Notes: generated by a model from the sequence alone, not told the origin. DNA of 64,000 nucleotides from Prostheceraeus crozeri (GCA_907163375.1 CAJQUW010008748.1:310001-374000), one strand, 5' to 3'; positions 47,156-60,626 are shown, numbered from the stretch's first letter. Numbers and translations: made by a program.

Positions 47156-48510
47156 TAAATTAAGGTGCTGAATACATATTGGTGTTCTTAGCATCACAAA
47201 ACAGGAAATCGCTGTCGATTGATGCTCGTATCCGTAAACAGTTTCCAAGACACTAAAGAAATGTTTGCATCGTATTATGATTGACAAGAAAATCAAAGAA
47301 AGACATTTAGTCATTTAGTATTCTCATTCTTGATCACGCAACTCAAAAAAGTGCACTTCTATAGACTATGCGGCGATCGAAACTGGAATTAAAAATTTGA
47401 TTTCTAAACGGTCTAAACAGCTCATAATCGATGGATACTACATATTTCAATTAATGAAAATTTGTGGAGCTCTTGTCAACCCGCATATACTGGAACCGCG
47501 ATTACGAATGGATGCGGGCAACGTCTAAAATAGAAACAGATAAGATTCAGAAACATATTTCAATGATACATGCGGATAAGTGTATTTTCCAGCAAACTTG
47601 CTGAACGAGTTAATTGTGCAATATGCAACTCTACTTATGCATTCATCATAATAGAATGAAATTAGATTTCGTTCGAATATAACCACCGCGGTGATAACAA
47701 TAAACAAATAGCCCTATTTGGTACCAGGGCTGGGCGTTAAATTAGAATATTACCCGTGACACATGTGAACCTTCAAGTCGTTTCGCCTACAATTCATAAC
47801 TGGACGCCAAATGTAATATTTTAAGTAGACTAAAAATCGAAAGTCATGCAGCTTAATTTCACATGTGACTGTGTTCAATGCTTCAGGCAGATCTAGCATG
47901 TGACTTGTTGCCAAGGCGATCAGGACCGGTTTTATGGATCCCGGTGGAGAGAAACTTATCATCAAATTCTGATATTTTACAGCAAAGAATTTTTACCTTG
48001 AAAGTACATGGAGGCCTTGTGCAAGCCATGGAAGATGCCTTTAAACCCGTTACTATTTGACATTTTATTTGCTATGTAAAAAAGTCACAGAGAATCATTT
48101 TCCGCTTAAATTTGGATTGACTTCATCTGTTTTCTGAGCTAAATATAGAAAAAAAGTCACATATCTGTAGTTCGAATGCGAAGTAAAAAAAAATAATAAG
48201 CACATAAATTAAATGAAACTTTTTCTGTGATAAATGGACTAATAGACTGATATCAGCCCAGTAAATGCAAGTTTGTGTTGCATGTGCAAATGTAGGCTTG
48301 AATAGTTGCTTTTTCGATTATGTGTAGCCTATACGCGCGCGTGAAGTATATATTCCGTGCAATCGCTATTTTGAGCGGAAATACATCACAGCGCTTTCGA
48401 CTATTTTTCAGTATTAGATTTCAAACAAAGCCATAAAACATTGTGGTGAATTATGCTTTTTCAGACCGTCACATTTAGGTCATCACGTAGCCTACTACCC
48501 CGTTGTGGTA
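47156..48510. other. No gene recognised
   Basis: Overlapping frames at 47750-48060 on both strands show no known motif. Confidence 0.45.
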
Positions 48511-48518
48511 TGTCCAAT

Positions 48519-49301
48519 CATAGAGTAGGTATATCAGTTGGAGTGGCAACTCCGCATTTATTCAATCCCCAATGAGTATACACTTTCGATGTTATTGAAT
48601 GAACTCGTGGGGGATACAGGTGGCATTTGTCAACAAATGTGAGATATGCAAATTTTTGCAGTTTTGCAGAAATTACAACGGAATTGACTGATCATGATAC
48701 TATAATGCAGAAGGAAATGATTTTACTTTACAGATCGTCCGTGTCATGACAGCCTTGGAGAGGCAGTGTTTGTTAAATTAGCAACTCGATGACCTGTTCT
48801 TGCTTTCATGCTTGACCTCAAGAGAATCTTCGCAAGCGAGATTATATCAGAAGCAACTTGCCACTGGTAGAGCAAAACAGCAAAATCAAGGACAATGATT
48901 TCAATCAACTTTGAAAGATGTAAATGGGTCTACATCACTATTCAGATTCAGGAAATGAAACATGAATTTAGTGAATCATGAAATCATGCCGATGAAAATT
49001 GAATTGAAAACTTGAAATTCCAGCCATGAAAGTATGAATAATATCGCGACTTTTTCATGAAGACTTTCATTATAATACGGATCATGATATTCCCATGATA
49101 TCCAACTTGCTTTCATACTACTTATATAGGAGAGTCATCTCGGTAGTATATAAATTGGCAAATTTTGACTTTTTTCAAAAGTGCTCAAATAATTGTTTCA
49201 ACGTAATCCACGCAAAAAACTGAATCTTTTCATATAGAAATTTTCGCTGTATACAGATACTTTCTAGAGTCGGCACTTTACCTATATATCCCTACTCTAT
49301 G
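48519..49301 (-). mobile_element. MITE family A, copy 4 (inverted)
   Basis: The perfect 8-bp duplication TGTCCAAT lies at 48511-48518 and 49302-49309. The ends are CATAGAGTAGG and CCTACTCTATG. It is reversed relative to the other four copies and shares most detail with copy 5. Confidence 0.92.
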
Positions 49302-49309
49302 TGTCCAAT

Positions 49310-51513
49310 TATATTATCATTTAGTTTTGTGCATTCATATGGAGACAATTTGTTGATTTATACTTGATTTTAGTGAAAAATCACACTAAGAAACTTTTGC
49401 TTATTCTCCTTGTTGCGCAAGATTTCTATTTTAATTCATTTTCTTATTATTTCACCTCATGATGTGATGAAATGCGATTTCCACATCACAAATTTCAATG
49501 CCTATGTTAGAGAGTGTCGTGATTGGCGAATAATCGTCATCTTTCATCCTGAGTGATTGTTTCTCACTGGCGAAGCTTATCAGATGGTCGTCGAGTGTGT
49601 ATAGTTACATCATCAATAGCCATGAAACACTCATTGATGACTTTCTCTGATATTATCGTGATAGAGTCATTTTCTTCACGGCGCCATTGATGTACTTAGC
49701 CTACATTCGAGCAAGAAGAAGTAATCCATTTAAAATCTATACAGTTGATTCTTGAGATTCCTTTAGCAATCACAGCTACCATTTTACAAACAAAGTCAAA
49801 CGCAGTCTTCGCATCAAAATTTAAATCATAATTTCAAAAGCTAAAGAATTTGACAGTGCCTAATTAGTGTGCATGCTCACACAGAGACAGAGCTTTGCAT
49901 GCTGCTGCTTTGCCTTAGGCCTTCTTATCAATTTATACTCGAAGAAAAAGTGCACAACTATCAATTTCCCATTAAACATTTCTTCAATTAATAATTTTTG
50001 ATCTATATGTTGGTTAAAAGCTACAGTTAAAAGTTAAAATCTATCTTGTTGGTTTCAAGAGCCGTCACATCTCAGAAAGCACTGTCATAGGCGGACACTC
50101 GCATCAACAAAAAGTTGCGGGGCGAATGAAAGACTTCTATCCCTTCGACTTGAGCCGAATTCGCACTCTGCTGTCACACATCACTCCAACGTTTAGCACT
50201 AGTGCGTATAGAACATATATAATATCAGTCATCGAAATGTCTGATATTTAAGTTAAGTTGCAGATCAACTTAGTACCCTCAATTCTAATCGACAGTGAAA
50301 ATTCAATATCAGAAAAATATGGTCGTAAATAATTTTTATGTAGCTCTTGTGGCTGAAAGGAGGCCTTCTAGTGATTATTAGTTCCGGCGTGAGAGAAAAA
50401 CCGAGGGGGCATCATTTCTCCCACTGAGGCAAGTAGGGCTAACTACAGTGCAATCTGAAAATAACTTTATCAATCAGAGTGTTTTTCGGCAGAAACTTAT
50501 CATCTCAGAGTGCGAAATTTAATTCTAATGGCCGTAAAATATGAGCGCGAAACCTAGAAATTTCGTAGCTCCAGTCGTTTTTTTGGATTTGTGTAGCAGA
50601 AATTCATATTTTACACTTATCTATTAGTGAATTCAACTAATCTTTGTCAAAGAAATACGGCTGTCCACATGCATAATTCAACGATTTACATCATTTACAT
50701 GTGTGACGGTAGAAAACTGAAATTCTAAAAAATAGTGAAAAAACTAAATTAAGATCAATTATTGTAAATATTGAAATTATTAAAAAAAATAAGATATATA
50801 CAATAATAAAAATATATAATAAAAAAATCATATAAAATCCACCGTAATGTTGATTAGAGCTGTTGAACAGCAAATGATGTTCTTTGACAGAGATATGAAG
50901 TTTTGAAAAGAAAGAGGACATTTTCGAAATTGTTACTCTTTCCACCATCCTCAATAATATGTTGTTCAGAATATTTGTCTAGAAGATATGATCTTAAATA
51001 AACGAATTCGACAGCTCAATTTACATGTCTTGATTGATAAATCAGTAATATTGATTGTCATTCCAACCCAGCCTCTTGTAATATAATATCACATGACATC
51101 CATCTCTAAAAGCAATAAAAATGCTGACATTCGAATGACATCAAAGCAGCACACAGATATCAGGAGAAACGATGAATCTGTGCACTGCGAGAACGTGGCG
51201 CATGACAGTAAAAATTCTTTTCAATTATTACATGTTTTTCAAAATAATAACTTGAATGATTATGTCGTCAACATGGGAGGGATCCGTCAAAAGGCAAACG
51301 ACAACCTGTGAGTTGCAAAAAAGAATCATTCCAGTTATTTTATCCAATTGTCTACCAATGCGAAATGCCTTGGGAACATTCCGATACCTAGTAGAAATCA
51401 ACAAAAAATTTATCTTTCTAATAAAATCAACGTAAGAAAATTTGAAAACTGCATTGAAGCATATTTCTGAAATTGAAAGCATGTTGGAATGAATAAACAA
51501 TTCAAAAATTCTG
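49310..51513. other. No gene recognised; very AT-rich patch
   Basis: At 50741-50840 the sequence is almost pure A and T. A 72-codon frame at 51093-51311 is rich in N, D and K and has no recognised motif. Confidence 0.5.
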
Positions 51514-51765
51514 GTGTACGAAAGGTGTACGAGGCCGGGTTGTAGGGTGCTAGGTATGCGGTGTAGGGTACGAGGTCCGGCGTACACGGTACGCGGTGCG
51601 AGGCATGCGGTTGGTGGTAAGAGGTACACACTGGGATGCATGGTACGCGGAACGGTGTACGAGGACGGGTAGCAGGGTACGAGTTTCACTGTACATAGTA
51701 GGCCTACGAGGTACGCGGTACAGGGTACGAGTTACGCGGAATAAGGAACGAGGTTCAGGTACAAA
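51514..51765 (+). repeat. Degenerate minisatellite of GGTACGAG / GGTACGCG units
   Basis: About 250 bp are built from 7-9-base units such as GGTACGAG, GGTACGCG and GGTGTACGAG, each varied. The stretch is much richer in GC and CpG than its surroundings. Open frames on both strands across it have repetitive, low-complexity translations and are not taken as genes. Confidence 0.85.
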
Positions 51766-52076
51766 AAAGAATCGATGCTGTCTTTTCATCACTTTGCATT
51801 TTATTTCAATCATCTTGCCTTGTGGTGGACTGTTTTTTACAATATCCAATAAAGATTCTCTGCAGCTATTCATTCTGTGGAAATTATGGAAAAACATGTT
51901 GCTCGATACACAAACAACAAACAAATTGTTAAATAGCAAGTAGAAATAACATTCCATACCCACATTCATCTCCTTTTGCAACAAGTAACCGCGATTGGAG
52001 TCGGGGTTCGGGATATGAGATCACGACCCAAGCACCACTTATTGTTCTGCACGGAGGATGGCGTATACGTAGACAA

Positions 52077-52806
52077 CAGGGGTGCGGAGTCGGAGTCCCG
52101 GAGTCCTATCATTTTTGCTGGAGCCGAAGTCGGAGTCGGAGTCCTATCAAATGATAGGACTCCAGGCTCCGGCCTATAGCTAGACCCTAAACAAAATACA
52201 AGCAAATTATTTATCCTCGTGCATAGCTGTCACTGTCTTGATGTCAACTTCCTCCATCAAACAAAAGTACAGAGACAGTGATGTATGCAAAGCTTGTAAT
52301 AGTTGACGGAATGAACCGTGATAGTGAAAAAAGGATTGTCTTTTCATTCGGTGATTTAGTAGAGAAGACAAGCCTTCCTACATCTAAGGTCACATCAGAG
52401 ACAAAAATGAAATACTAGTTTGTTTGAGAACATTACCTCTTACCCTCACGTTAATCGTGTGTGATGTCTCCTCCAAAGTGCATATTTAAATCGAACAAGC
52501 ACTCATTTTTTTGAAGGATAGGGGATTTTCCTGCCTGGTAGAGACTGGAGAAAAACCGTGTGAAGCACACATCAAGAGGATGGGAGGAGCCTAGTCGCAT
52601 GCATCCAACTTAAAACGACATTTGATAAACTTTCATCGAAAATGATTGATAATTGATACAGCAATGATCACTAAACATAAGTTCAGGTAAGCCTATAATG
52701 AACTGTGCTGTAGGTTACCAGTTCTTTCAAAAAACTAGGCTATATATGCTTGCAACCCCCGGAGTCGGAGTCGGAGTCCTATCAAAATAATGACTCCGCG
52801 TTCCTG
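52077..52806 (+). mobile_element. hAT-like non-autonomous element H, copy 2
   Basis: The ends are CAGGGGTGCGGAGTC and CAGGAACGCGGAGTC. It shares the GGAGTC-rich termini, the 26-bp palindrome (52138-52163) and the interior (AAGTACAGAGACA, GAATGAACCGTGATAGTGAA) with 40630-41335. The flanking 8-mers no longer match well. There is no coding capacity. Confidence 0.75.
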
Positions 52807-55094
52807 GCTAGTCACATGCATATGGATAGACACACACTCGTTAGTCTATGCAGGAGAACTCAGACAATTGTGTAGAAAGAGCACTTGTCTGGCTTTCTGT
52901 TTAACATTTATCCAGATCCTGGTCAGGCAAGAGATGTGATCGTGGTTGGTGTCTATTTGCAGTTTTATTTGCACCATAGGTGTGTTAACTACTCGTAATT
53001 TTTGATTTCCACAATTAACTATGCTACTGAATGAAGAGTGCAGTTTCATTTTTCCACATATTGCACCCTCATTCTTTTTTTGTTATATCTTGCTTGTATA
53101 TGTGGTGAGAATATATATTTGCATATACAGCATAAAAGTAATGCAATTATTCTAAATGGCTTTCAGATATATAATGGCAAAGAAAAATGTACGTTTGTTA
53201 GATTCGCGATCATTAACGAATACAATAACTTTCAGCACAAATTGAATATTGTGCAATTATCACTTACTTTATCTTGATAAATAAGGTTTCCTAATGATAT
53301 GTCAACGTCATGCAATAAACCAACGTGTCTTACTTAATAATATGATCATAAAATTAATGGGAATTCTCTATCGCAAACCATGCAGTCCGGACATTTTGAG
53401 ATTCGGTGTTCAGTCTGATATTATGGGATGAAGTTATTAGATAACGTTATACAGTTTCAATATTTGAGAAATTCTCGCTAACAATGTTTGAGCAAACATT
53501 CCGACTTAACAAATAACTTCAACAAAGCTGAACGGATTAGCAGAATGATAGACACAATGCTTACTTTATTTCCATTATCCCATAGGTGAAATTGATATAA
53601 GAATTTGATCACGCTTTGCAACCCAAAAATAGCTCTTTTGCAAAAGACACATCAGCATTCAAAAATTGATTTGAACAGGATTCTGTCAGATTTAAATGGT
53701 TTCACACCAACTAGCGGAAAGTCCACTTACCGGAAGTCCACTACTCTCCCAATACTTCGTAAGCAAATTGATGAATTGCAGACTTGGCAATCGGCAAAGA
53801 GATAGTCTTCACTTAAAAAATTCTTGGAATGAACGCTTCGTAAATCGTTCACACCACGAAAGGCTGTTATACCGTTTTGCTTATTCTCATAAAATTTGAT
53901 CGTGAGGTTGATAATTGATTGATTACTAAACTTATTGACTTGATCAGTCAAGACACGTGGCTTAGGAAACAGTATGGTTTGCCTAATTGAATGAACTAAG
54001 TAGTGATTAGAAATTGGTTGCTTCATAGCTGAGCATTTCATGTCGGTACTCGTGTGTCCTCCTGTCATCATTGATTGAGTTGTAAAAATCTTGTGGATCC
54101 CCTTATCGGACGCAAGCGTCAGCAACTGCGACTTGAAGAAATACTGTTGTTTGTGAACAGGTACAGCACGGAGGCAGACAGGCAGATGAGGCGGCCCCGT
54201 CTGCAGAACACAGATTCGAAATCTTCTGCTGACCTCACCGGAGGGAAATGATGACTTACAAAATGACTGAGTATGGGAATAACACAAATTGGAAGTTTGC
54301 CAGTGAACGGATGGGCCGATCTTGATAAAACTTACAAATTCTTGGAGCTAATAGCACCAGCATTCTTTAAAACCCAAACTCGAAAGCGCCAGATTTAATG
54401 CAACAAACAAAGTGTTAATTGAATAAAACTGTAACAAATCTTGTCGAAATTCGAAAAAATATATATCATCTAAGAGCTTAACACGAACCTGATTCATTGG
54501 TGATAATCTTAATTTTCTGCATTCCGTAGTTTCGTCTGCAGGTGTCGGTGAATGAATTGACCAAAAATTCATACTTTTAAGTCTGCTGACCACAACTGAC
54601 CAGACACAACCTAAATGCTCTTCCAATCTAAAGTACTAAACGCAACCTATCACATGATATAAAGTTGATTGAAATTGAGGATCTTCATCATTGAAAATTT
54701 GCGTCAGATATTCTTTTAGCAGCAACTAATTGGTAAAACTTATTGGTATTGAATCTCTTTGCACATTCAACGAGTCTTAAAATCTTTATAACATGATGAA
54801 GCTGAGTGATAGTTTACACTGTGTGTAAATTTTCATTAAAATTTACTTCATATTAAAATCCTGCATTAAGGAAAATGTTTTAATTTCTTTCGTAGGGCCT
54901 ACTGACCACAGCTGACCACTTAAGAAAGCAAAATAAATGCCAAAATAAATAGAGTAGAAGGCCTCATATGATATATCGTTCATTGAAATAGAGCAAGGAC
55001 TTCAACACGAATATTACGTTAGATAGGTTAACTTTGTTTGTGCAATTATTTATGAAACAGTTACATGACATCACAGTTACATGACATCAACACT
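52807..55094. other. No gene recognised
   Basis: The longest frame, 186 codons on the minus strand at 53727-54287, has no recognisable motif. A 16-base word, CAGTTACATGACATCA, is tandemly doubled at about 55060-55090. Confidence 0.5.
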
Positions 55095-55930
55095 CATAGA
55101 GTAGGGATATATGGGTAAAGTGTCGACTCTAAAAAGTATCTGTATACAGCGAAAATTTCTATATGAAAAGAATTCAGTTTTTTGCGTGGATTACCTTCCC
55201 GTGGTCGAAACAATTATTTGAGCACTTTTGAAAAAGTCAAAATTTGCCAATTTATATACTACCGAGATGACTCTCCTATATAAGTAGTATGAAAGCAAGT
55301 TGGATATCAAAAGGAATGAATATTTGCTAATAAGCATCCTAACTAAGCGGAAAGCAAGTTGGTCATCATGGGAATATCATGATCCGTATTATAATGAAAG
55401 TCTTTATGAAAAAGTCGCGATATTATTCATACTTTCATGGCTGGAATTTCAAGTTTTCAATTCAATTTTCACGGCAGGATTTCATGATTCACTAAATTCA
55501 TGTTTCATTTCTTGAATCTGAATAGTGATGTGGACCCATTTACATCTTTCAAAGTTGATTGAAATCATTGTCCTTGATTTTGCTGTTTTACTCTACCAGT
55601 GGCAAGTTGCTTCTGATATAATCTCGCTTGCGAAGATTCTCTTGAGGTCAAGCATGAAAGCAAGAACAGGTCATCGAGTTGCTAATTTAACAAACACTAC
55701 CTCTCCAAGGCTGTCATGACACGAAATAATATCATTTTCTTCTGCATTATAGTATCATGATCAGTCAATTCCGTTGTAATTTCTGCAAAACTGCAAAAAT
55801 TTGCATATCTCACATTTGTTGACAAATGCCACCTGTATCCCCCACGAGTTCCTTTAATAAAATCGAAAGTGTATACTCATTGGGGATTGAATAAATGCGG
55901 AGTTACCACTCTACCTAATACACTTGCTCA
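55095..55930 (+). mobile_element. MITE family A, copy 5
   Basis: The left end is CATAGAGTAGGGATATATGG. The right end is eroded in its last bases. The flanks share TCAAC. The interior matches copy 4 closely, including CTCCTATATAAGTAGTATG. Confidence 0.85.
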
Positions 55931-56511
55931 TCAACGAAACTAACTGAACATCAAACCAGGAGTTTCATGATGATATCACATGATTATTGCGAAATATTTC
56001 AAGCAAAACATCGAACTTTTGATTTATTGCAATAAGAATAAAATAGATGGCCTGTGAATAAAGAAATGATGCAGTGGTTTCCGCCAGGATGACTGACAGC
56101 ATTTGAAACGATGATGATGGCATAGCCTGGCATTTTCATTTCGACTGATTACGTAAACAAACATTAGGCCGATGTAAGTGCATCGTGAAGCATAGCAAAG
56201 AGAATCGAGCAACAGAAATAATTCATTGAATATCGGTTTAAAGACTTATTTTTATTCTACAGCATATTAAGTTTTTTGCCTCGGAACTTTTCTTCCAACA
56301 CACTCGGATTTTCTCACTTTCACACTAAAACACCAAATCTTCTTCATTTTTGGTAACTTTATTTTGGCCTATAGTCTGCATGCTTTGAATGCAATTGGAA
56401 AGAAGCAATATAGATCGAAGCTACATTTTGAGGTCTATACTGCTTTTTGTTGACTAGCTATGGTGTGATATACGCCGAGCGGTAGGCGAGAATTATGGAG
56501 AGTGTGAATTA
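55931..56511. other. No gene recognised
   Basis: Spacer without supported frame or repeat. Confidence 0.45.
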
Positions 56512-56663
56512 GGCAGGAAGGCACTTCTCTAACGCAGGTACATAGATTTGTTAAATTTATCAATTTTCCAGGTTAGTTGTCTTATGTAACGAGTAGCCCC
56601 TGAATATCGGGTGCGGCATTAAGTGGTTGTAGAATGCACTCCGCCCTCCATGTGCCTTCCTGG
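56512..56663. repeat. Short inverted-repeat element
   Basis: GGCAGGAAGGCAC at the left end is answered by GTGCCTTCCTGG at the right, 150 bp apart. The interior does not pair. It is a possible small MITE. Confidence 0.45.
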
Positions 56664-56687
56664 ATAATTTACGCTCTCAACAGATGG

Positions 56688-56800
56688 CACGCTGACCAAG
56701 TGGTCAGGGGATATGCTTGCACGTCCTCTAGCGCCAACGTCACTGGTTCGAACCTAGTGACGACTGATATGGTTCAACAGACCGAAGCATGTCTTTAATC
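56688..56800 (+). mobile_element. tRNA-derived SINE (family S2), copy a
   Basis: The tRNA-like head has GACCAAGTGGTCAGGGG (A-box region) and CACTGGTTCGAACCTAGTG, where the B-box GGTTCGAACC sits in a perfect T-stem. A tail follows through GACTGATATGG. It is kin to 61083-61195. The acceptor stem does not pair, so it is not a working tRNA. Confidence 0.65.
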
Positions 56801-57082
56801 AAGTTTTGCATTCCATTTTTCTAATTCTGTAAATTTATTTAAAACCTAGTCGTCGAGAGTTACCAATACAGCTAATCTAATAGATGAAGATGACATGATA
56901 ATAAAACACTGGTCGCTAATCAACAAAAATTCGGTCTTTCAGATAAATGTCACAAGATTTATTCTGCAGGTGTACCTATCGAATGCAAAACAATCTTAAG
57001 TCTAAAGGTCATACAGCATTTTAAGAAGAATGTCCATTGATAAGGCCTACAACACATGTCCATCTTCATGGAAGCCAGTTGA

Positions 57083-57686
57083 TTGCATTAGCCCGGAAGC
57101 CAGAACGAGTTTCTGCACATAACGAGGTCGAAAATGAGACTTTCACAGAATGATGTACACCCCGTAGCTACTACGAATCTGCGTGTCGGCCGAGTTCTAG
57201 TTAGTTCCTCTTCTCGTCAGAGAGGATCAAAGGAAAATACACATTAATCCAATGGGACGCAGATCTCAGTTTTTGGCAAAAATGATTTTTTTGTTTTCTG
57301 TTATCAACTGAAACGTGCTAGCTCTAGAGCCATGATTTTCAGCATGATATGTTTTCAGGTCATTTCTTGTCATTTCATGAACATTCATCTATGGATCTTA
57401 GCACATTCAATTCAGATTTGAAAATGATAGGATACAAACTCAGACAGGAAATGACCTGAAGCACACCATGTCGAAGATTATGGCTCCAGGCTTAGTTAGT
57501 CCTTTTCATTTGATGAGAGAAAATAGAAAATTTCATTTTTGCCAAATACTGCGATCTGTGTCCCATTGGATTAGCAAGTATTTTTCTTTGATCGTGTCTG
57601 ACAAAAGAAATCAGGTACAACTCGGCAGACGCGCAGATTCGTGGTCTCACTCCTTGCAGAAGCTAGATCTGGCTGCCGAACCATAT
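57083..57686. mobile_element. Palindromic MITE family F, whole copy 2
   Basis: The left arm (57083-57375) and right arm (about 57415-57686) are inverse versions of each other: GAAGCCAGAACGAG against the inverse of CTGGCTGCCGAACC, then CTACGAATCTGCG, CCAATGGGAC and GGTCATTTC. Arms are diverged. The minus-strand family match at 24228-24508 and 61915-62125 covers one arm only. Confidence 0.8.
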
Positions 57687-57689
57687 GGT

Positions 57690-58260
57690 CACTAAATGTC
57701 AATTCACTATTGCTCGTCGATGCTCACAATTCATTTTTTATTTCAATCATTAATAGTCACTATAATAAATAGGCTAAATAATTTTCATCAAAGCAATTTC
57801 TATGGTGCTTGTCCTTTTGAAATTTCTAGGATGAGTAAAATAATCATTGTTAATTAAAAAGCTGATTCAGAAAACAGTCTAACAATGTGAGTGAAGAATT
57901 CTTCAAGGGAATATATATTGCGCAATACTTACATCCTACATTAGTATCATGTTGTGAAGGTTTCAGAGTTGTGTACCGGAAACTTCCCAGTGTATTTGAC
58001 AACGTCTACAACTACTGCATGTGTTAGTGACTTGTTTCTTCTTAGACCTCATTTAATACGCATTTGGTACGCTTCTTAGCTGTATCGTAATTCATGCGTC
58101 ATACACCGCAAAATGAATTTTATAGCGCAATTTTATTGTCTGCTAGAGCAATTAAATCACGAACTTCCTGAATAAGTCAATTTCAACCATCTCCAAAACA
58201 TACATTCGATGAAAATTCCTCTGTTGTCATTCACTTCTCTAATGTAAAAAGGAAAACAGC
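57690..58260. other. No gene recognised
   Basis: AT-rich spacer without supported features. Confidence 0.45.
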
Positions 58261-59001
58261 ATTATGTAATAGATAATGGATGATTTTGAGGTCAGCCCTT
58301 CTATATGACCGAAATAAATCATCCATGATCAGGGACATGTATAATATAAGATATCTAAGGGACGTTCAACTCCTATACCATGTATTGGACTGGAGGCCAG
58401 TGTTTTTTGGTATATTTGATTAATGGCGGTTGTTTGTGCACATCTGGATAAAACCGTGAAACAAGTTGTAAACAATTATCCAGTACTCTAATGCGCTCAT
58501 TCATGCAGGGAATCTGTTGAGTCAAGAAGTGACTAAAGAATTACAAAACTCCCGCAAGAATTAGCAACTGTCAATAACAGCTGCAGTATCAACTGCTAGT
58601 GATTGAAATTGTTCACCTACGGCGCGTATAGCATCAATGTCTGTTGGTGTGTATTCTGTACATTTTATACATGCCTTGCGAAAATCGATTCAGTAGTGTT
58701 TTTTCGGAGAATTGTAGACTGTTTCTGGAAAAATTTTGATAAAGATTTCCTTTGCTAGAAGCAGTCATGGACTAAGTGATAACTGATCAGTAATGATTTT
58801 AGTTACTGCTACAATCATTGCAGCAATATGTTCCATGCCTTATTCATTGTTAGACAAGTAAAAGACATGATTAAAATCTAAAGAAAATCTACCGATGATG
58901 CTATCAGAAACGAACAAAGAACATATTGAAGCGTCAAAAATTGATAATAATTTGATTGGTATAGCTAATGAAATTAAAGCTGTCGATTCAATGCAGGGAG
59001 G

Positions 59002-59502
59002 CTGACTCGGCATAGTCAAGCCAATGACTTAATACGACGGGCACTCATCTCCGCTGGCATCCCATCGATATTGGAGCCTCAAGGACTGTGTTGAACTGAC
59101 GGTAAAAGGCCAGATGGAACAACGCTCATTCCTTGGGCCAAAAGACGCTCCCTTCTATGGGATTTTACTTGTACCGATTCATTAGTGACGAGTAATCTTC
59201 CACTATCCCACCAAGAGCACGATACTATCGCATCGAAGGCAGAGGAAAGGAAGAGAAAGAAATATGAAGAGCTAGCGGTGGATTATCACTTCTGCCCAAT
59301 AGCTGTGGAAACCATGGGAGCCTTGGGACTGTGCGCTGACCACTTCATCAAGAACGTGGGACAGAAGATTGTTGCTGCAACTGGAGATGACCGTGCAACC
59401 GCCTTCTTGCGACAACGCATAAGCATGGCCATACAGCGTGGCAATGCCATCAGTGTGCTGTCCTATATGCTCAGCTCAAGTGGGATGGCCTTAATGAATT
59501 GA
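59002..59502 (+). pseudogene. LINE ORF2 C-terminal relic
   Basis: The plus-strand frame reads [19 protein letters not shown], then after a TGA at about 59095 TDGKRPDGTTLIPWAKRRSL, WDFTCTDSL, and, to the stop at 59500-59502, TAFLRQRISMAIQRGNAIS. I know the order (N-----AL--AG-P---EP-GL, then DGKRPDG-TLIPW--GR-L-WD-TC-DT, then the final QRIS-AIQRGNA) from the C-termini of LINE polyproteins in many marine invertebrates. The catalytic reverse transcriptase part is absent, so this is a 5'-truncated copy. One internal stop is visible. The last 105 codons are open. Confidence 0.75.
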
Positions 59503-60626
59503 GTGCCCTAATATGACTTTCATTTATCTCTACTTTTTTATGCTTCTTCATCGTCCGTGTAAAACTTTCCTTGAAATAAAAATATATTGTAAGCTAATGA
59601 AAATGCTGAAAGTTAAGCAAGAATCGGTTGAATATCCATCTTTTCGGAAGATCCTTTATCAAGAGTTTGGTGGAAAAGTGAAACCAGTGTTGTCTTTCCA
59701 AGTGCGCCTCCTCGTAATGAGTGGTTACCGATGTTAATATGTTTTTATCTCTTATTAGACATTTCGTGATTATGGAACATCATCTGTGAGGAGGCCTTCA
59801 ATTTACAATCAAACTCCGAGGAACAAATGAAATGTGATTATGATGTCAGTGATTTACAAAATGCGAAGTACATATTGAATAAAAAGCAAACCAAGCGGTG
59901 GTGATTGGTGACTTCCCACGATTTTAAGGTCCTATCATATCGGGCAATTCAGGAACCGCATTGATAAGGATTTAAGTTGATTACGAAATCCGTATAAATT
60001 TCGTCGGTGAATATGAAAACATTCGCTCATCACTGTGATAAAAGTAGCCATCAATTTTCGGTTAATGAAAGTTGAGTAATTCAAGGCCGGAAATAAATCT
60101 CACATGTTACATCGCTTCACTGCTCTTGAATTCTCGAATAAAGTCCACCAGTGGTCCAAATTATTATACAGGCGTAGGTTTTAGATAAGACAGTGGGAAA
60201 ATCAATAAAAATAGAAAGTCACAATTTATTTGAAATTGACTATCGATGATATGCTTGCATGTGTTCATGTACACTGCACAGATTATTCCGACAATGTCCC
60301 TGCAAAACTGGGCCGGGCGTATTGATTAGTATGTACAGCAATCAATTTAGTTGGATTCTGATGTATTTCACAATAAGGAAGTGAATTGTTTAGCATTTGG
60401 TCCATGGTTTTATCCAGATACATACTATCGTCATTAATCAAGATTATCGAAGTCACTGGCCTCCAGTCCAGTACTTGGTATGGAAAATGAAAGCCCCTTA
60501 GATATCTTATAATGCATGATTTTGTAAGACTTTCTATGTCTAGAGGTCAATAAGTTCCACGAAGCAGGTAATTATTTTCCTGATTGAAAATTATTAACCT
60601 GTTGCAGACTTCTATGGAAAAAGTCA

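Noticed and set aside
47750-48060. Facing frames of 60-71 codons
   Set aside because: They overlap on opposite strands and neither shows a motif or splice context.
51228-51984. Overlapping minus- and plus-strand frames of 73-153 codons
   Set aside because: They follow the minisatellite, and the peptides only echo the DNA unit.
53727-54287. 186-codon minus-strand open frame
   Set aside because: No motif, domain or biased composition that suggests a protein, and such lengths occur by chance in tens of kilobases.
56688-56800. tRNA gene
   Set aside because: A- and B-box words are present but the acceptor stem does not pair. It fits a SINE head.
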